From Mycetohabitans endofungorum (GTDB taxonomy: Bacteria > Pseudomonadota > Gammaproteobacteria > Burkholderiales > Burkholderiaceae), in the NCBI RefSeq assembly GCF_002927045.1, contig NZ_PRDW01000001.1, positions 62,001-126,000 on the forward strand: a stretch of 64,000 nt of DNA. Direction: 5' to 3'. Position numbers and translations under genes: made by a program. Shown here piece by piece: positions 16,810-27,190 of this stretch. Numbering within the stretch: the stretch's first letter is position 1; each line of letters begins with the position of its first letter. A model generated the notes under the pieces. It saw only the letters and a program-made list of their open reading frames with translations, did no database searches and was not told the DNA's origin.

Positions 16810-18873
16810 ATGCGTACGCCTATTGCAGCGGCAGCGCTGCTCGCGTTCGCCAGCTGGCCGCACGTAGCCACGGCGCAGCTTGCCCAGACCATCGAAGAGG
16901 ACCGCCGAACAGGTTCACGCGCCGACAGCGAACTCGGCCGTGCCACGCGCTCCGGCATGGCGGCCAACGTCGATCCAGTGGAGAATGCCGGCACTACGGC
17001 GCACACCGATACTGCGGCCTACACCGATACTGCGGTGAACGCCGGCACTGCTGTGAGCACCGGTGCCCCGGCAACCGAAGCCCGGCCTTGCGCCGGCGAT
17101 GACGCGGTGCGGCGCGGCACGCTGTTGCCGATCGTGGTGAGCGCCGCGCGCAACGCGCAGGCGTTGCCGGACGCGCTGCCGCAAACGACGCTGTTTGATC
17201 GGCGCGCCATCGAGGACAGCAGCGCGACGGATCTGGCCGGGCTGTTGCAACTCGCGCCGGGTGTGCAGATCACCCGCAACGGCGGCGCGGGCCAGACGGC
17301 GGGGCTATTCATGCGCGGCGCGGCGATCGCGCAGACCTTGGTGATGATCGACGGCGTGCGCGTGGACTCTGCGTCGCTGGGCGCGACGCAAATCGCTCAG
17401 ATTCCACTGGATCAGGTCGAGCGCGTTGAGGTCGTCAACGGCAACGTGTCGGCGCTGTACGGATCGAGTGCGATTGGCGGCGTCGTGCAGGTATTCACGC
17501 GTGACGGCGGCAATCATCCGCCGCGCTTCACGCTGGATGGCGAGTATGGCAGTTATCACACGCAGCGCCAGCATGCGGGCGTGAACGGGGCGCTCGACGC
17601 GGCCGGCGCCACAACGTTCAGCGTCGATGCGTCGCGCATGAAGACCGAGGGTTTCTCTTCGATCGATCCGAACCGGGTCCCGGTGAATCCGAATGCGAAC
17701 GGCACGTTCAACGAGAGCGTGAGCGCGTCGCTGAAGCACCGCTTCACTTCGGGCTGGGACGCGGGTATCCGCTACTTTCAATCATTCTCGAAGACCAACT
17801 TCGACAATCCGTTTGGCATGCCAACCGACTTGAACGATGAACGAGATCGCGTCGGTCAAGTATCGGTATTCGCCAACGGCAGCCTGACCGAGCGTTGGAA
17901 CATGCATCTGAACGTCGCGCAGGGCGCCGACCGCTCGCAGATTCTCGCGAACGGGCGGCAAACTAGCCGCTACGATACGACGAACTATCAACTGGATTGG
18001 CAGAACGACTATGCGATCGCCGCTGGCCACAAGCTGGTGTTCGGCTATCAGCACGTCAATCAGGATCTGGACGCGTCGGACTTCACCACGCCCGTGCGGC
18101 GTGTGAATTCCGGCTACATCGGCTATAACGGCGAGCTGGGCCGCAATGAGGTGCAACTGAACCTGCGGCGCGATCAGTATTCGGATTTCGGCGGTGCCAA
18201 CAGCTACTTCGTCGGCTATGGCTACCGATTCACCGATCACTGGAAGGCCGCCGTCAACTATTCCGATGCATTTCGCGCACCGACCTTCAACGACCTGTAC
18301 TTTCCCTTTTTTGGCGATCCGAACTTGAAACCGGAGCAGGCGCATTCGCTCGAAGCGGCGTTGCAATACGCGTCGCCGGCGCTTGGCGTGGCGCGCGTTA
18401 CCGCGTTTCAGACCCGCTACCGGAATCTGATCCAGTATGCGCTGGCGGACCATGGGCGGTATGTTGCGCAGAACGTGGGCCGGGCAAAAGTCCAGGGTAT
18501 CGAGGCCTCATGGTCGGGCCATGTGGGCCGTACCGACGTGCGCGCCAGCTTCACGTTCCAGAATCCCGTCGATGAGGTGTCGGTCTGGGATTTGACGCGG
18601 CGGCCACGTCGCTTTGCTACCGTGTCGGCGAACCACAGCGTCGACGGTTGGCGGATCGGCGGGCAATGGCTGTTGACCGGCGCGCGCCACGACAACGGCC
18701 AGCCGCTGGGTGGATATGGCGTGGTCAATCTGAGTGCCCGATACAATATCACCCAATCATGGTATGTCGCGGCGCGCGTCGAGAACCTGTTCGATAAGGA
18801 CTATGAGACGCTCTATACATACAACACGCCAAAGCGTGGCGCGTATCTCACGCTGGGTTGGCAACAGCACTAG
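16810..18873 (+). CDS. btuB: BtuB, TonB-dependent cobalamin receptor
   Basis: 687 residues from the ATG at 16810, preceded by AAGGAAAAC. The frame is open back to 16468 but that part is the riboswitch. A signal peptide of about 22 residues (MRTPIAAAALLAFASW...ATA) is followed by an unusual Thr/Ala-rich stretch (about 25-95). The plug domain begins at PIVVSAARNAQALPDALPQT and includes GLFMRGAAIAQTLVMIDG and ALYGSSAIGGVVQVFTR. A 22-strand barrel ends in the aromatic GAYLTLGWQQH. It moves cobalamin across the outer membrane with TonB energy. It is under riboswitch control and followed by btuC after 16 bp. Confidence 0.92.
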   Translation: MRTPIAAAALLAFASWPHVATAQLAQTIEEDRRTGSRADSELGRATRSGMAANVDPVENAGTTAHTDTAAYTDTAVNAGTAVSTGAPATEARPCAGDDAVRRGTLLPIVVSAARNAQALPDALPQTTLFDRRAIEDSSATDLAGLLQLAPGVQITRNGGAGQTAGLFMRGAAIAQTLVMIDGVRVDSASLGATQIAQIPLDQVERVEVVNGNVSALYGSSAIGGVVQVFTRDGGNHPPRFTLDGEYGSYHTQRQHAGVNGALDAAGATTFSVDASRMKTEGFSSIDPNRVPVNPNANGTFNESVSASLKHRFTSGWDAGIRYFQSFSKTNFDNPFGMPTDLNDERDRVGQVSVFANGSLTERWNMHLNVAQGADRSQILANGRQTSRYDTTNYQLDWQNDYAIAAGHKLVFGYQHVNQDLDASDFTTPVRRVNSGYIGYNGELGRNEVQLNLRRDQYSDFGGANSYFVGYGYRFTDHWKAAVNYSDAFRAPTFNDLYFPFFGDPNLKPEQAHSLEAALQYASPALGVARVTAFQTRYRNLIQYALADHGRYVAQNVGRAKVQGIEASWSGHVGRTDVRASFTFQNPVDEVSVWDLTRRPRRFATVSANHSVDGWRIGGQWLLTGARHDNGQPLGGYGVVNLSARYNITQSWYVAARVENLFDKDYETLYTYNTPKRGAYLTLGWQQH

Positions 18874-18889
18874 TGCGGGCGCGCGAACC

Positions 18890-19912
18890 ATGGGCGCGGG
18901 GTCTAGCAGCAGCGCCCGCAGGATGTCGCCGCGCCGCGCGGCGGTGATCTGGCTCGCGCTGGCCGCCGCCGTCGGCTTGCTGCTGGTGATCTCGCTGGCC
19001 ACGGGCAGCGTGCGGATCGCGCCAGCGCGCGTGCTCGCCGCGTTGGCCGGCAGCCCCGGTTTTGACGCGGATATCGTGCGAGCGCTGCGGCTGCCTCGCG
19101 CGCTTGCGGGCTTTGCCTGCGGCGCGCTGCTGTCGCTGGCCGGCGCATTGTTGCAGGTGTTGTTGCGCAATCCGCTCGCCGATCCGTACGTGCTCGGCGT
19201 ATCGGGCGGCGCGGCGGCATTCGCGGTGGCCGCGATGTTGCTGGGCGTGCCGTGGTGGGGCACGCAGGTGGCCGCGTTCGCCGGCTCGCTGGCGGCGATG
19301 GGCATCGTGTTCGGCCTTGTGCGCCGCGCGTTGTGGCTGGGTGAGCCGCGCGACGCATCGCCGCGGCTGCTGCTGACCGGCGTTGTCGTGGCCGCGGGCT
19401 TCAGTGCGGCCACCGCGTTAATGATGACACTCAGTCCCGACCGCGCATTGCGCGGCATCGTGTTCTGGCTGCAGGGTGACTTGAACGGCGCCGGCATGCC
19501 GTGGTTTGCGCTGGCCGTGCTGGCGATGCTGGTCGCGCTATGCGCGCCGGTCACGCGCCAACTCAATGCGCTGGCCCGCGGCGACCAGTTTGCGCAGGCG
19601 CTGGGCGTGCCGGTTGTCGCGTTGCGCGCGCGCGTCTATGTGATGGCGTCGCTGGCTGCGGCGGCGGCCGTCACCACGGCCGGCACGCTCGGTTTTGTCG
19701 GTCTGGTGGCGCCGCACTTGGTGCGGCTGGCGTGGGGCAATGACCAACGTATGCTGGTGCCCGCGTCGATGCTCGGCGGCGGCGCTGCCGTGATGGGCGC
19801 GGACCTTGTCGCGCGCTGTGCGTTCGCGCCGACGCAATTGCCGGTGGGCGTGGTGACCGCATTGGTCGGCGTGCCACTGTTCCTCTGGATGCTGTTGGGG
19901 CGCAAGCGATGA
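18890..19912 (+). CDS. btuC: Cobalamin ABC transporter permease (BtuC, FecCD family)
   Basis: 340 residues from the ATG at 18890; an in-frame ATG at 18923 is an alternative. It is a polytopic FecCD permease with typical motifs LRLPRALAGFACGALLSLAGALLQVLLRNPLADPYVLG split over helices 2-3, and GTLGFVGLVAPHLVRLAWG near residue 270, the loop that contacts the ATPase. It ends with a helix VVTALVGVPLFLWML. With BtuD and BtuF it imports cobalamin across the inner membrane. It overlaps btuD by 4 bp. The substrate is assigned from the riboswitch and btuB context, because FecCD permeases also carry iron chelates. Confidence 0.88.
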   Translation: MGAGSSSSARRMSPRRAAVIWLALAAAVGLLLVISLATGSVRIAPARVLAALAGSPGFDADIVRALRLPRALAGFACGALLSLAGALLQVLLRNPLADPYVLGVSGGAAAFAVAAMLLGVPWWGTQVAAFAGSLAAMGIVFGLVRRALWLGEPRDASPRLLLTGVVVAAGFSAATALMMTLSPDRALRGIVFWLQGDLNGAGMPWFALAVLAMLVALCAPVTRQLNALARGDQFAQALGVPVVALRARVYVMASLAAAAAVTTAGTLGFVGLVAPHLVRLAWGNDQRMLVPASMLGGGAAVMGADLVARCAFAPTQLPVGVVTALVGVPLFLWMLLGRKR

Positions 19913-20763
19913 ATCGGGCGGGCGGGCCGGGGCCGGCGCCGTTGAGCGTACAGGCACTGACGCTGCAGGTGGGCGGCCGCACGCTGCTCGACGCGCTGTC
20001 GCAGCGCTTCGAGCCCGGCGAGTTGTGGTGCGTTGCCGGACCGAACGGCGCCGGCAAATCGACCTTGTTGATGACCCTCGCCGGATTGCGTGTGCCCACG
20101 CGCGGCAGCGTCGCATTCGATGGCGTGCCGCTCACCCAGTGGCCGGTCCATCGGCTCGCGCGGCATCGTGCGTGGATGACCCAGCAGCTTCACGATACGT
20201 TCAGCGCAACGGCCCTCGATACGGTACTGCTGGCACGTTACCCGCACCTGTCGGGCTGGGGTTGGGAGCGCGACGTGGATCGCGCCGCGGCATACGATGC
20301 GCTGGCGGCGGTCGGCCTGGCCGGGTTTGCTGCGCGCGACGTGCTGTCGCTGTCCGGCGGCGAGCGGCAACGTGTGGCTCTTGCCGCCGCCTTCTGCCAG
20401 GACGTGCCGCTGCTGCTGTTGGACGAGCCGTTAGCGCATCTGGATTTGCACCACCAGATCGATGCGGTGACATTGCTGGCGGAATGGGTCGGTGCGGCGC
20501 CCCGCACTGTGGTGTTCTCGTGCCACGATCTCACGTTGGCACGGCGGTTCGCGACTCACGCGTTGTTGATCGACGGGCGGGGGCGCGCGTGGGCCGGGCC
20601 GGTGCGTGAAGTGCTGACACCGACCCTTGCCAGTCACGCGTTCGGCTATCCGCTGGTGCTGTTGCGCGACGGCGCGCACGAGGCGCTGATACCCGCGCTG
20701 GCGCCGGCGCGGGGCGATGAGCCGGTTGTTTTGAATGGGCGAGATGACGAGGATCCCTGGTGA
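19909..20763 (+). CDS. btuD: Cobalamin ABC transporter ATPase (BtuD)
   Basis: 284 residues. The Walker A is GPNGAGKST (about residue 45), the signature LSGGERQRVALAAAF, the Walker B LLLLDEPLAHLDL, and the switch histidine is in VFSCHDLTLA. It couples ATP hydrolysis to cobalamin import through BtuC. The start codon overlaps the btuC stop by 4 bp. A 3' tail after about residue 255 is loosely conserved. About 95 bp without a recognised gene follow before the convergent btuF. Confidence 0.9.
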   Translation: MNRAGGPGPAPLSVQALTLQVGGRTLLDALSQRFEPGELWCVAGPNGAGKSTLLMTLAGLRVPTRGSVAFDGVPLTQWPVHRLARHRAWMTQQLHDTFSATALDTVLLARYPHLSGWGWERDVDRAAAYDALAAVGLAGFAARDVLSLSGGERQRVALAAAFCQDVPLLLLDEPLAHLDLHHQIDAVTLLAEWVGAAPRTVVFSCHDLTLARRFATHALLIDGRGRAWAGPVREVLTPTLASHAFGYPLVLLRDGAHEALIPALAPARGDEPVVLNGRDDEDPW

Positions 20764-20859
20764 TGTGCCCGCGGTGATCGGGCCGCTCGAGCCAGGTGGC
20801 GCCGCGCTGCATACGTCGCTGCAGCACTCGAACGCGTTGGAGTTGGGCTGCTCGAACCG

Positions 20860-21930
20860 CTAGGGATGGAGCGAGCCGGTGGGGCGTCGCGACGGGGCGC
20901 GCTGGCGGACCTGTTCTAACTCCTGGCACAGTAACGCTGTGGCGTCGGCCAACCGCGGGCCGGGACGGCTAATTAGGTCCGCGTCGACGGTGAACAGGTT
21001 GTCGCGTGCGACCGCGCGCATGCCCGGCCAGCGCCGCCATCCGCGCAGCGCCGGGTCGCCGCCGCTGGGATCCGTGGACTGCGCGGCCCGGTGCGCCCGG
21101 GCAGGTTCCGGCCGTGCGGCAACGATCGCGTCAGGATCGGCGGCGATCACCGCTTCGGTCGACACCGTCGGCACCAGTTCGCCCAGTGAGCCGAACAGAT
21201 TACGCCCGCCGCAGACGGAGATCACGTCGCTGATGATATGCGTGCCGTTCAGCGTCATCAGCGGGTCGTCCCATAGCTGAAAAAAAACCGATACGGGAGG
21301 CCGGCTCGCGTAGCGCTGTCGCAGCGCGGCGATACGCGTGTCGAATGCCCGGGCCGCCTCGCGCGCCTGTGGCTCGGTACCAAGCAGCGTGCCCAGGCGG
21401 ATCAACGTCGAGCCGATGTCGGCCAGCCGGTGTGGTTCACTGTAGAACAGCGGCACGTGGAGCGACTTCAACCGTTCGACCTGGCGCTGTGGATTGCCGT
21501 GCCACCAGACGACGATCAAATCAGGGTGCGTCGCCGCAATCCGTTCGAGGTCCAGCGTCGTGTAGCTGCCGATGACCGGCACGTCGCGCGCGGCGCTCGG
21601 GTAATCGCTGAAGCTGACCGTGCCGACTAGCCGGTTGCCGCCCCCGGCTGCGTAGATCAACTCCGTGACGCTGGGCGCCAGGCTCACGACGCGCCGTGCC
21701 GGCGCATTCAATGTCACGCGCGCACCGCTGTCGTCCAGCACTTGCACCGGTGCGGCCGCGCAAGCCGCGGGTGCGCCGCCGCCCGCCAGCGCGAGCAGCA
21801 GGCCCGCCAGCACGCCGCTTTGCGCCGTGCGCCGCCCTGCTGCAACTCGCGCCCGCGCCCGCCGAGCAGCTCGGGGAGCCGGCCTTGCTGGCGCGCCGCC
21901 AGCGATTCGATAGAAACGTCCGAGCGCCAT
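20860..21930 (-). CDS. btuF: Cobalamin-binding periplasmic protein (BtuF)
   Basis: 356 residues if the ATG at 21930 (MALGRFYRIAGG) is used; the frame is open to 21996 (378 residues). A long basic N terminus precedes the hydrophobic signal segment GVLAGLLLALAGGG...AACAAA. The mature protein shows the class III fold of vitamin B12/iron-binding proteins: RRVVSLAPSVTELIYAAGGG, LVGTVSFSDYPSAARDVPVIGSY, and HPDLIVVWWHG. It delivers cobalamin to BtuCD. It is on the strand opposite btuBCD and convergent with btuD, so the riboswitch at 16478-16715 cannot control it directly. The true start is uncertain. Confidence 0.85.
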   Translation of the reverse strand: MALGRFYRIAGGAPARPAPRAARRARARVAAGRRTAQSGVLAGLLLALAGGGAPAACAAAPVQVLDDSGARVTLNAPARRVVSLAPSVTELIYAAGGGNRLVGTVSFSDYPSAARDVPVIGSYTTLDLERIAATHPDLIVVWWHGNPQRQVERLKSLHVPLFYSEPHRLADIGSTLIRLGTLLGTEPQAREAARAFDTRIAALRQRYASRPPVSVFFQLWDDPLMTLNGTHIISDVISVCGGRNLFGSLGELVPTVSTEAVIAADPDAIVAARPEPARAHRAAQSTDPSGGDPALRGWRRWPGMRAVARDNLFTVDADLISRPGPRLADATALLCQELEQVRQRAPSRRPTGSLHP

Positions 21931-22051
21931 GAGTTCATCGAAGATGTTGAAAGAAGTGCCGAATGGGTCAAGTTCTTTGATAATAGCTGGATTCAACTGA
22001 GTAATTGGATAGGCTAACGGCTATGTCAAGCCATTGATCCTGGGGGAATTC

Positions 22052-22675
22052 ATGACGGTCATCGTTGTCGCTAATCCCAAAGGCGGTGTGGGTAAGAGCA
22101 CGCTGTCGACGAATCTGGCAGGCTATTTCGCGTGGCGCGGCGAGTGGGTGGCGCTCGCCGACCTGGACAAGCAGCAATCGTCGCAATCATGGCTGGACCT
22201 GCGGCCCGACACGCTGCCCAGGATCGAGCCGTGGGACATGAGCGGGGAGCGCAGTGCCCGGCCGCCAAAGGGATTCGAGCATGCGATCGTCGATACGCCA
22301 GCCGGCTTGCACGGCACACGCCTGAACCTGGCGCTGTCCGTCGCCGACAAGGTGCTGGTGCCACTGCAACCGTCGATGTTCGACATTCTCGCCACGCAGC
22401 ACTTCCTGCAGCGGCTGGCGCATGAGAAGGGCGGGCGCAAAGGCGGCCTCCAGATCGGCGTGGTCGGCATGCGCGTGGATGCCCGCACCCGTTCGGCGGA
22501 GCAGTTGCATCGATTCGTCGACGGACTCGGCCTGCCGGTGCTTGGCTACCTGCGCGATACGCAAAACTATGTGCAACTGGCCGCGCATGGCCTGACGTTA
22601 TGGGATGTGGCGTCGAGCCGGGTCGACAAGGACCTGGAGCAGTGGCAGTCGGTCGTCGCGTGGGCTGAGCAATGA
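22052..22675 (+). CDS. ParA-like ATPase
   Basis: 207 residues from the ATG at 22052 (MTVIVVANPKGGVGKSTLSTNLA), preceded by GGGGGAATT. It has a deviant Walker A KGGVGKST and the VDTPAG switch. The MinD-like signature DLDKQQSSQSWLDLR is typical of the short orphan ParA proteins. No parB, parS-like repeat or partner gene is beside it; the neighbours are btuF and panD. Its job is unknown. Short ParA relatives position plasmids, chromosomes or protein clusters, so a cargo-positioning role is a reasonable but unproven guess. Confidence 0.85.
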   Translation: MTVIVVANPKGGVGKSTLSTNLAGYFAWRGEWVALADLDKQQSSQSWLDLRPDTLPRIEPWDMSGERSARPPKGFEHAIVDTPAGLHGTRLNLALSVADKVLVPLQPSMFDILATQHFLQRLAHEKGGRKGGLQIGVVGMRVDARTRSAEQLHRFVDGLGLPVLGYLRDTQNYVQLAAHGLTLWDVASSRVDKDLEQWQSVVAWAEQ

Positions 22676-22711
22676 GCCGCGGGGACGGCGCGGAGCGCCC
22701 GGTCGCATCGC

Positions 22712-23104
22712 TCAGCGCGCGTCCCAGCTCTGCGTCGGCACGTGGTCCCGGGTGCCCTTAATCGTATTGCGTTCGTCGCAGAACACCAGGTTCGGCTTGA
22801 AGCCATGACGCACGTCGGCGTCCTCGACCAGCGCGAACGCGGCGATGATGATCAGGTCGCCCACCTGCGCGCGGCGCGCGGCAGACCCGTTCAGCGAGAT
22901 AATGCCGCTGCCCCGTTCGCCGCGGATCGCGTAGGTGGTCAAGCGCTCGCCGTTATTGATGTTCCAGATGTCGATCTGCTCGTTTTCCGCAATGTTGGCG
23001 GCCTCGAGCAGATTTTCGTCGATTGCGCAGGAACCTTCATAGTGCAATTCACAGTGCGTGACGGTGGCGCGGTGAATCTTCGATTTAAGCATCGTACGTT
23101 GCAT
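22712..23104 (-). CDS. panD: Aspartate 1-decarboxylase (PanD)
   Basis: 130 residues from the ATG at 23104 ([26 protein letters not shown]). The proenzyme is cleaved between Gly24 and Ser25, and the new N-terminal pyruvoyl group decarboxylates aspartate to beta-alanine. Conserved features are Lys9, Tyr58 ([12 protein letters not shown]) and [14 protein letters not shown]. It supplies beta-alanine to PanC, which is encoded 92 bp upstream on the same strand. The longer frame to 23200 overlaps the end of panC and is rejected. Confidence 0.95.
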   Translation of the reverse strand: MQRTMLKSKIHRATVTHCELHYEGSCAIDENLLEAANIAENEQIDIWNINNGERLTTYAIRGERGSGIISLNGSAARRAQVGDLIIIAAFALVEDADVRHGFKPNLVFCDERNTIKGTRDHVPTQSWDAR

Positions 23105-23196
23105 GGGGGTCTCCGGTACTGCGGTGCGCACCGCGCCGTGCGTCGCGCACAGGGCAAGGCGCGCGAGCAAAGGGGCCAACGAATCGGCGCGGGCGA

Positions 23197-24935
<1,739 letters not shown>

Positions 24936-24936
24936 G

Positions 24937-25122
24937 TCAGAAATTCTGGTAGTACACGTAGGGCGTCTGCGGCACGCGTGCTTGTTGCTGGCGCGTGCGC
25001 TCATCCAGATCGATCGGTGCCTTGTCCCACAGCAGTGCGCGGCCGTTGCGTTGCTGTTCCTCGAGTTCCGGATGTTGCTGCTTGAGCTGGATCAGGAATT
25101 GGGTGATGTCCGACTGATACAT
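24937..25122 (-). CDS. DUF3460 family small protein
   Basis: 61 residues beginning MYQSDITQFLIQLKQQHPELEEQQRNGR and ending PQTPYVYYQNF. This short protein, encoded just before scpA, is a familiar feature of Burkholderiaceae genomes. It is mostly helical and Gln-rich, with no signal peptide or known motif. The function is unknown, and close coupling to scpA (1 nt) implies co-expression. Confidence 0.85.
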   Translation of the reverse strand: MYQSDITQFLIQLKQQHPELEEQQRNGRALLWDKAPIDLDERTRQQQARVPQTPYVYYQNF

Positions 25123-25349
25123 GACAATACTCCGCGAACCAAAAAAATCCGATCCCGGATTTTACCGCAAGCTGCCGTACCCGGAACAAAGGGGGCCCGC
25201 CGTTCCAACGGCGCAACCCGGCCCGCGCCAGCACATTGTGTCGTTCATGCCTGAGTTCCTGGCACGTGTGATATGTTCCAATATGAGTTTCCCAATTCGT
25301 GTCACCGCCGCTGCCATGCTGACCTCCATGTTTAACGACGGAGTTCGAT

Positions 25350-27158
25350 TTGCCACGTAGTTCTCCTGGGCTGCCTTGCGGCGTCGCGCGGCGCGCGCGA
25401 GCAATACGCACGCGCGCGCACGCGGCGCGCCGGGGGCTGCAATGCGCCGTAATGGTCGTGCCACTGATGGCGTCTGGCGCCGCCCTGGCTAAGTACAACG
25501 TGGATATCGACGCGCCGTCCTATTCGCTGCGCAAGCTGCTGGGCGCCCACCTGGATGTGTCGCGTTTCGCCAAGCGAAATGACATCTCGAACGAGCAATT
25601 CGAGTTTCTCGTCACGGCAGTCCCGCAGCAAGTGCGCGACCTACTGTCCACTGAAGGGTATTTCGAGTCGGTGGTGCGCACCGACGTGCGCGCCGGCAAG
25701 CGTCGCGCGGTGACCGTGCATGTGGAGCCGGGCCCGCGCACGCACGTGTCGGCGGTCGAGTTGTCGTTCACGGGGCCGATGCTGACCGAGGCACCCGAAC
25801 AGGAAAAGGCGGTACGGAGCGCATTTGGGCTGACGAGCGGCGAGCCGTTCACGCAGACGGCGTGGGACGAGGCCAAAAAGGCCTCACTCAAGACGCTGCA
25901 GTCGTACCGCTACCTGGGCGCGACGATCGCACATTCGCAAGCGCGGATCGATCCTCGTACCCACGAGGCACGATTGAGCATCACGTATGAGAGCGGGCCG
26001 ACGTTCACCATCGGGCCGCTTGATGTGTCCGGCACGCGGCGCTATCCGCAATCGATTATCACGAACGTCAACCCGCTGGGTCCCGGCGAGATCTACGCCG
26101 CCGAGCGCATCGCCGAACTGCAGCGGCAGGTGCAGAACACGCCGTACTATGCCAGCGTCGGCATCTCAGTCGATGACGACGTCAGCAAACCGCAGAACAC
26201 GCCTGTGCACGTCAAGGTCAGTGAATATCAGTACAACGCGGTGCGTACCGGCATCGGCTATTCGTCCGATACCGGCGGACACATCCAGGGGGCATACTCG
26301 TACCTGGACATGTTCGGCGCTGCCTGGCCCTTCAGCTTCTCGGGCCGGTTGGACCAGACGCAGCAGTACGGGCAGGTGCAGCTGTCGATGCCGCCGGGAC
26401 CGCGCGCGTGGACCAACACGCTGCTCGGCTCGTACACGCGCACCGACGTGTCAGGCACCGATATCCATAGCGCGCGGGTCGGCGCGCAGCGTACGCGCAC
26501 GTCGCAAAATATCGACTACAACTATCAGGTGCTGTTCTACCTGGATCGTCTGGACCAGAACAGCGCCGGGCCCACCGTGAGCCGCGCGCTCGTGCCGGCG
26601 TGGTTGTGGACCCGGCGCAACGTCGACGATCCGGTGTTCCCGCGAGCGGGCAACCTGCTGCGCCTGGAGGCTGGTTTGGCGATCAAGGGCGTGATGACGG
26701 ATCAGACGTTTGGGCGGGCCTACGCGAACGCACGGCAGTACGTGCCGATTGGTCGGCGCGACATCGTGCTGCTGCGGCTGCAAGCCGGCGGTGTATTCAC
26801 GGCTGGCGGCTCGCGCGGCGTGCCGGCATCGCTGCTGTTTCGCGCCGGCGGCGTGGAGACGATACGCGGCTATGGCTACGACAGCATTGGCAACAATGTG
26901 GGCGGCTCGGTGCTGCCGACCAAATATTTGCTCAGCGGCGGCACCGAATACCAGCACTGGTTCAACCACGACTGGGGCGCGGCGGCCTTCTGGGATATCG
27001 GCACGGCGACCGACAACTGGACCGAAAAGTTTTTTTACCAAGGTGTGGGCGTCGGCGCACGCTGGCGCAGCCCCGTCGGGCCAATCAATGTTGACCTCGC
27101 ATATGGCCTGCGTAACCATAGCTGGCGCCCCTATTTGACGCTGGGCATCGCGTTCTGA
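25350..27158 (+). CDS. tamA: TamA-like BamA-family outer-membrane protein
   Basis: 602 residues using a TTG start at 25350. Arg-rich residues precede a hydrophobic segment (CAVMVVPLMASGAALA) that serves as signal peptide. Three POTRA domains follow (about residues 55-250, including VEPGPRTHVSAVELSF and GPTFTIGPLDVSGT). A 16-strand Omp85 barrel follows, with the lid-loop motif FRAGGVETIRGYGYDSIG and a final strand YGLRNHSWRPYLTLGIAF. TamA works with TamB in outer-membrane assembly or phospholipid transport. tamB begins 32 bp downstream on the same strand. Confidence 0.92.
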   Translation: MPRSSPGLPCGVARRARAIRTRAHAARRGLQCAVMVVPLMASGAALAKYNVDIDAPSYSLRKLLGAHLDVSRFAKRNDISNEQFEFLVTAVPQQVRDLLSTEGYFESVVRTDVRAGKRRAVTVHVEPGPRTHVSAVELSFTGPMLTEAPEQEKAVRSAFGLTSGEPFTQTAWDEAKKASLKTLQSYRYLGATIAHSQARIDPRTHEARLSITYESGPTFTIGPLDVSGTRRYPQSIITNVNPLGPGEIYAAERIAELQRQVQNTPYYASVGISVDDDVSKPQNTPVHVKVSEYQYNAVRTGIGYSSDTGGHIQGAYSYLDMFGAAWPFSFSGRLDQTQQYGQVQLSMPPGPRAWTNTLLGSYTRTDVSGTDIHSARVGAQRTRTSQNIDYNYQVLFYLDRLDQNSAGPTVSRALVPAWLWTRRNVDDPVFPRAGNLLRLEAGLAIKGVMTDQTFGRAYANARQYVPIGRRDIVLLRLQAGGVFTAGGSRGVPASLLFRAGGVETIRGYGYDSIGNNVGGSVLPTKYLLSGGTEYQHWFNHDWGAAAFWDIGTATDNWTEKFFYQGVGVGARWRSPVGPINVDLAYGLRNHSWRPYLTLGIAF

Positions 27159-27190
27159 TTCACCTTGCGGCACTACCCGATTTTTGACGC

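Noticed and set aside
20743-20863. A remnant of a cobalamin biosynthesis gene after btuD (39-codon frame overlapping the btuD end)
   Set aside because: I could not match it to the N terminus of any cob gene; it may be random.
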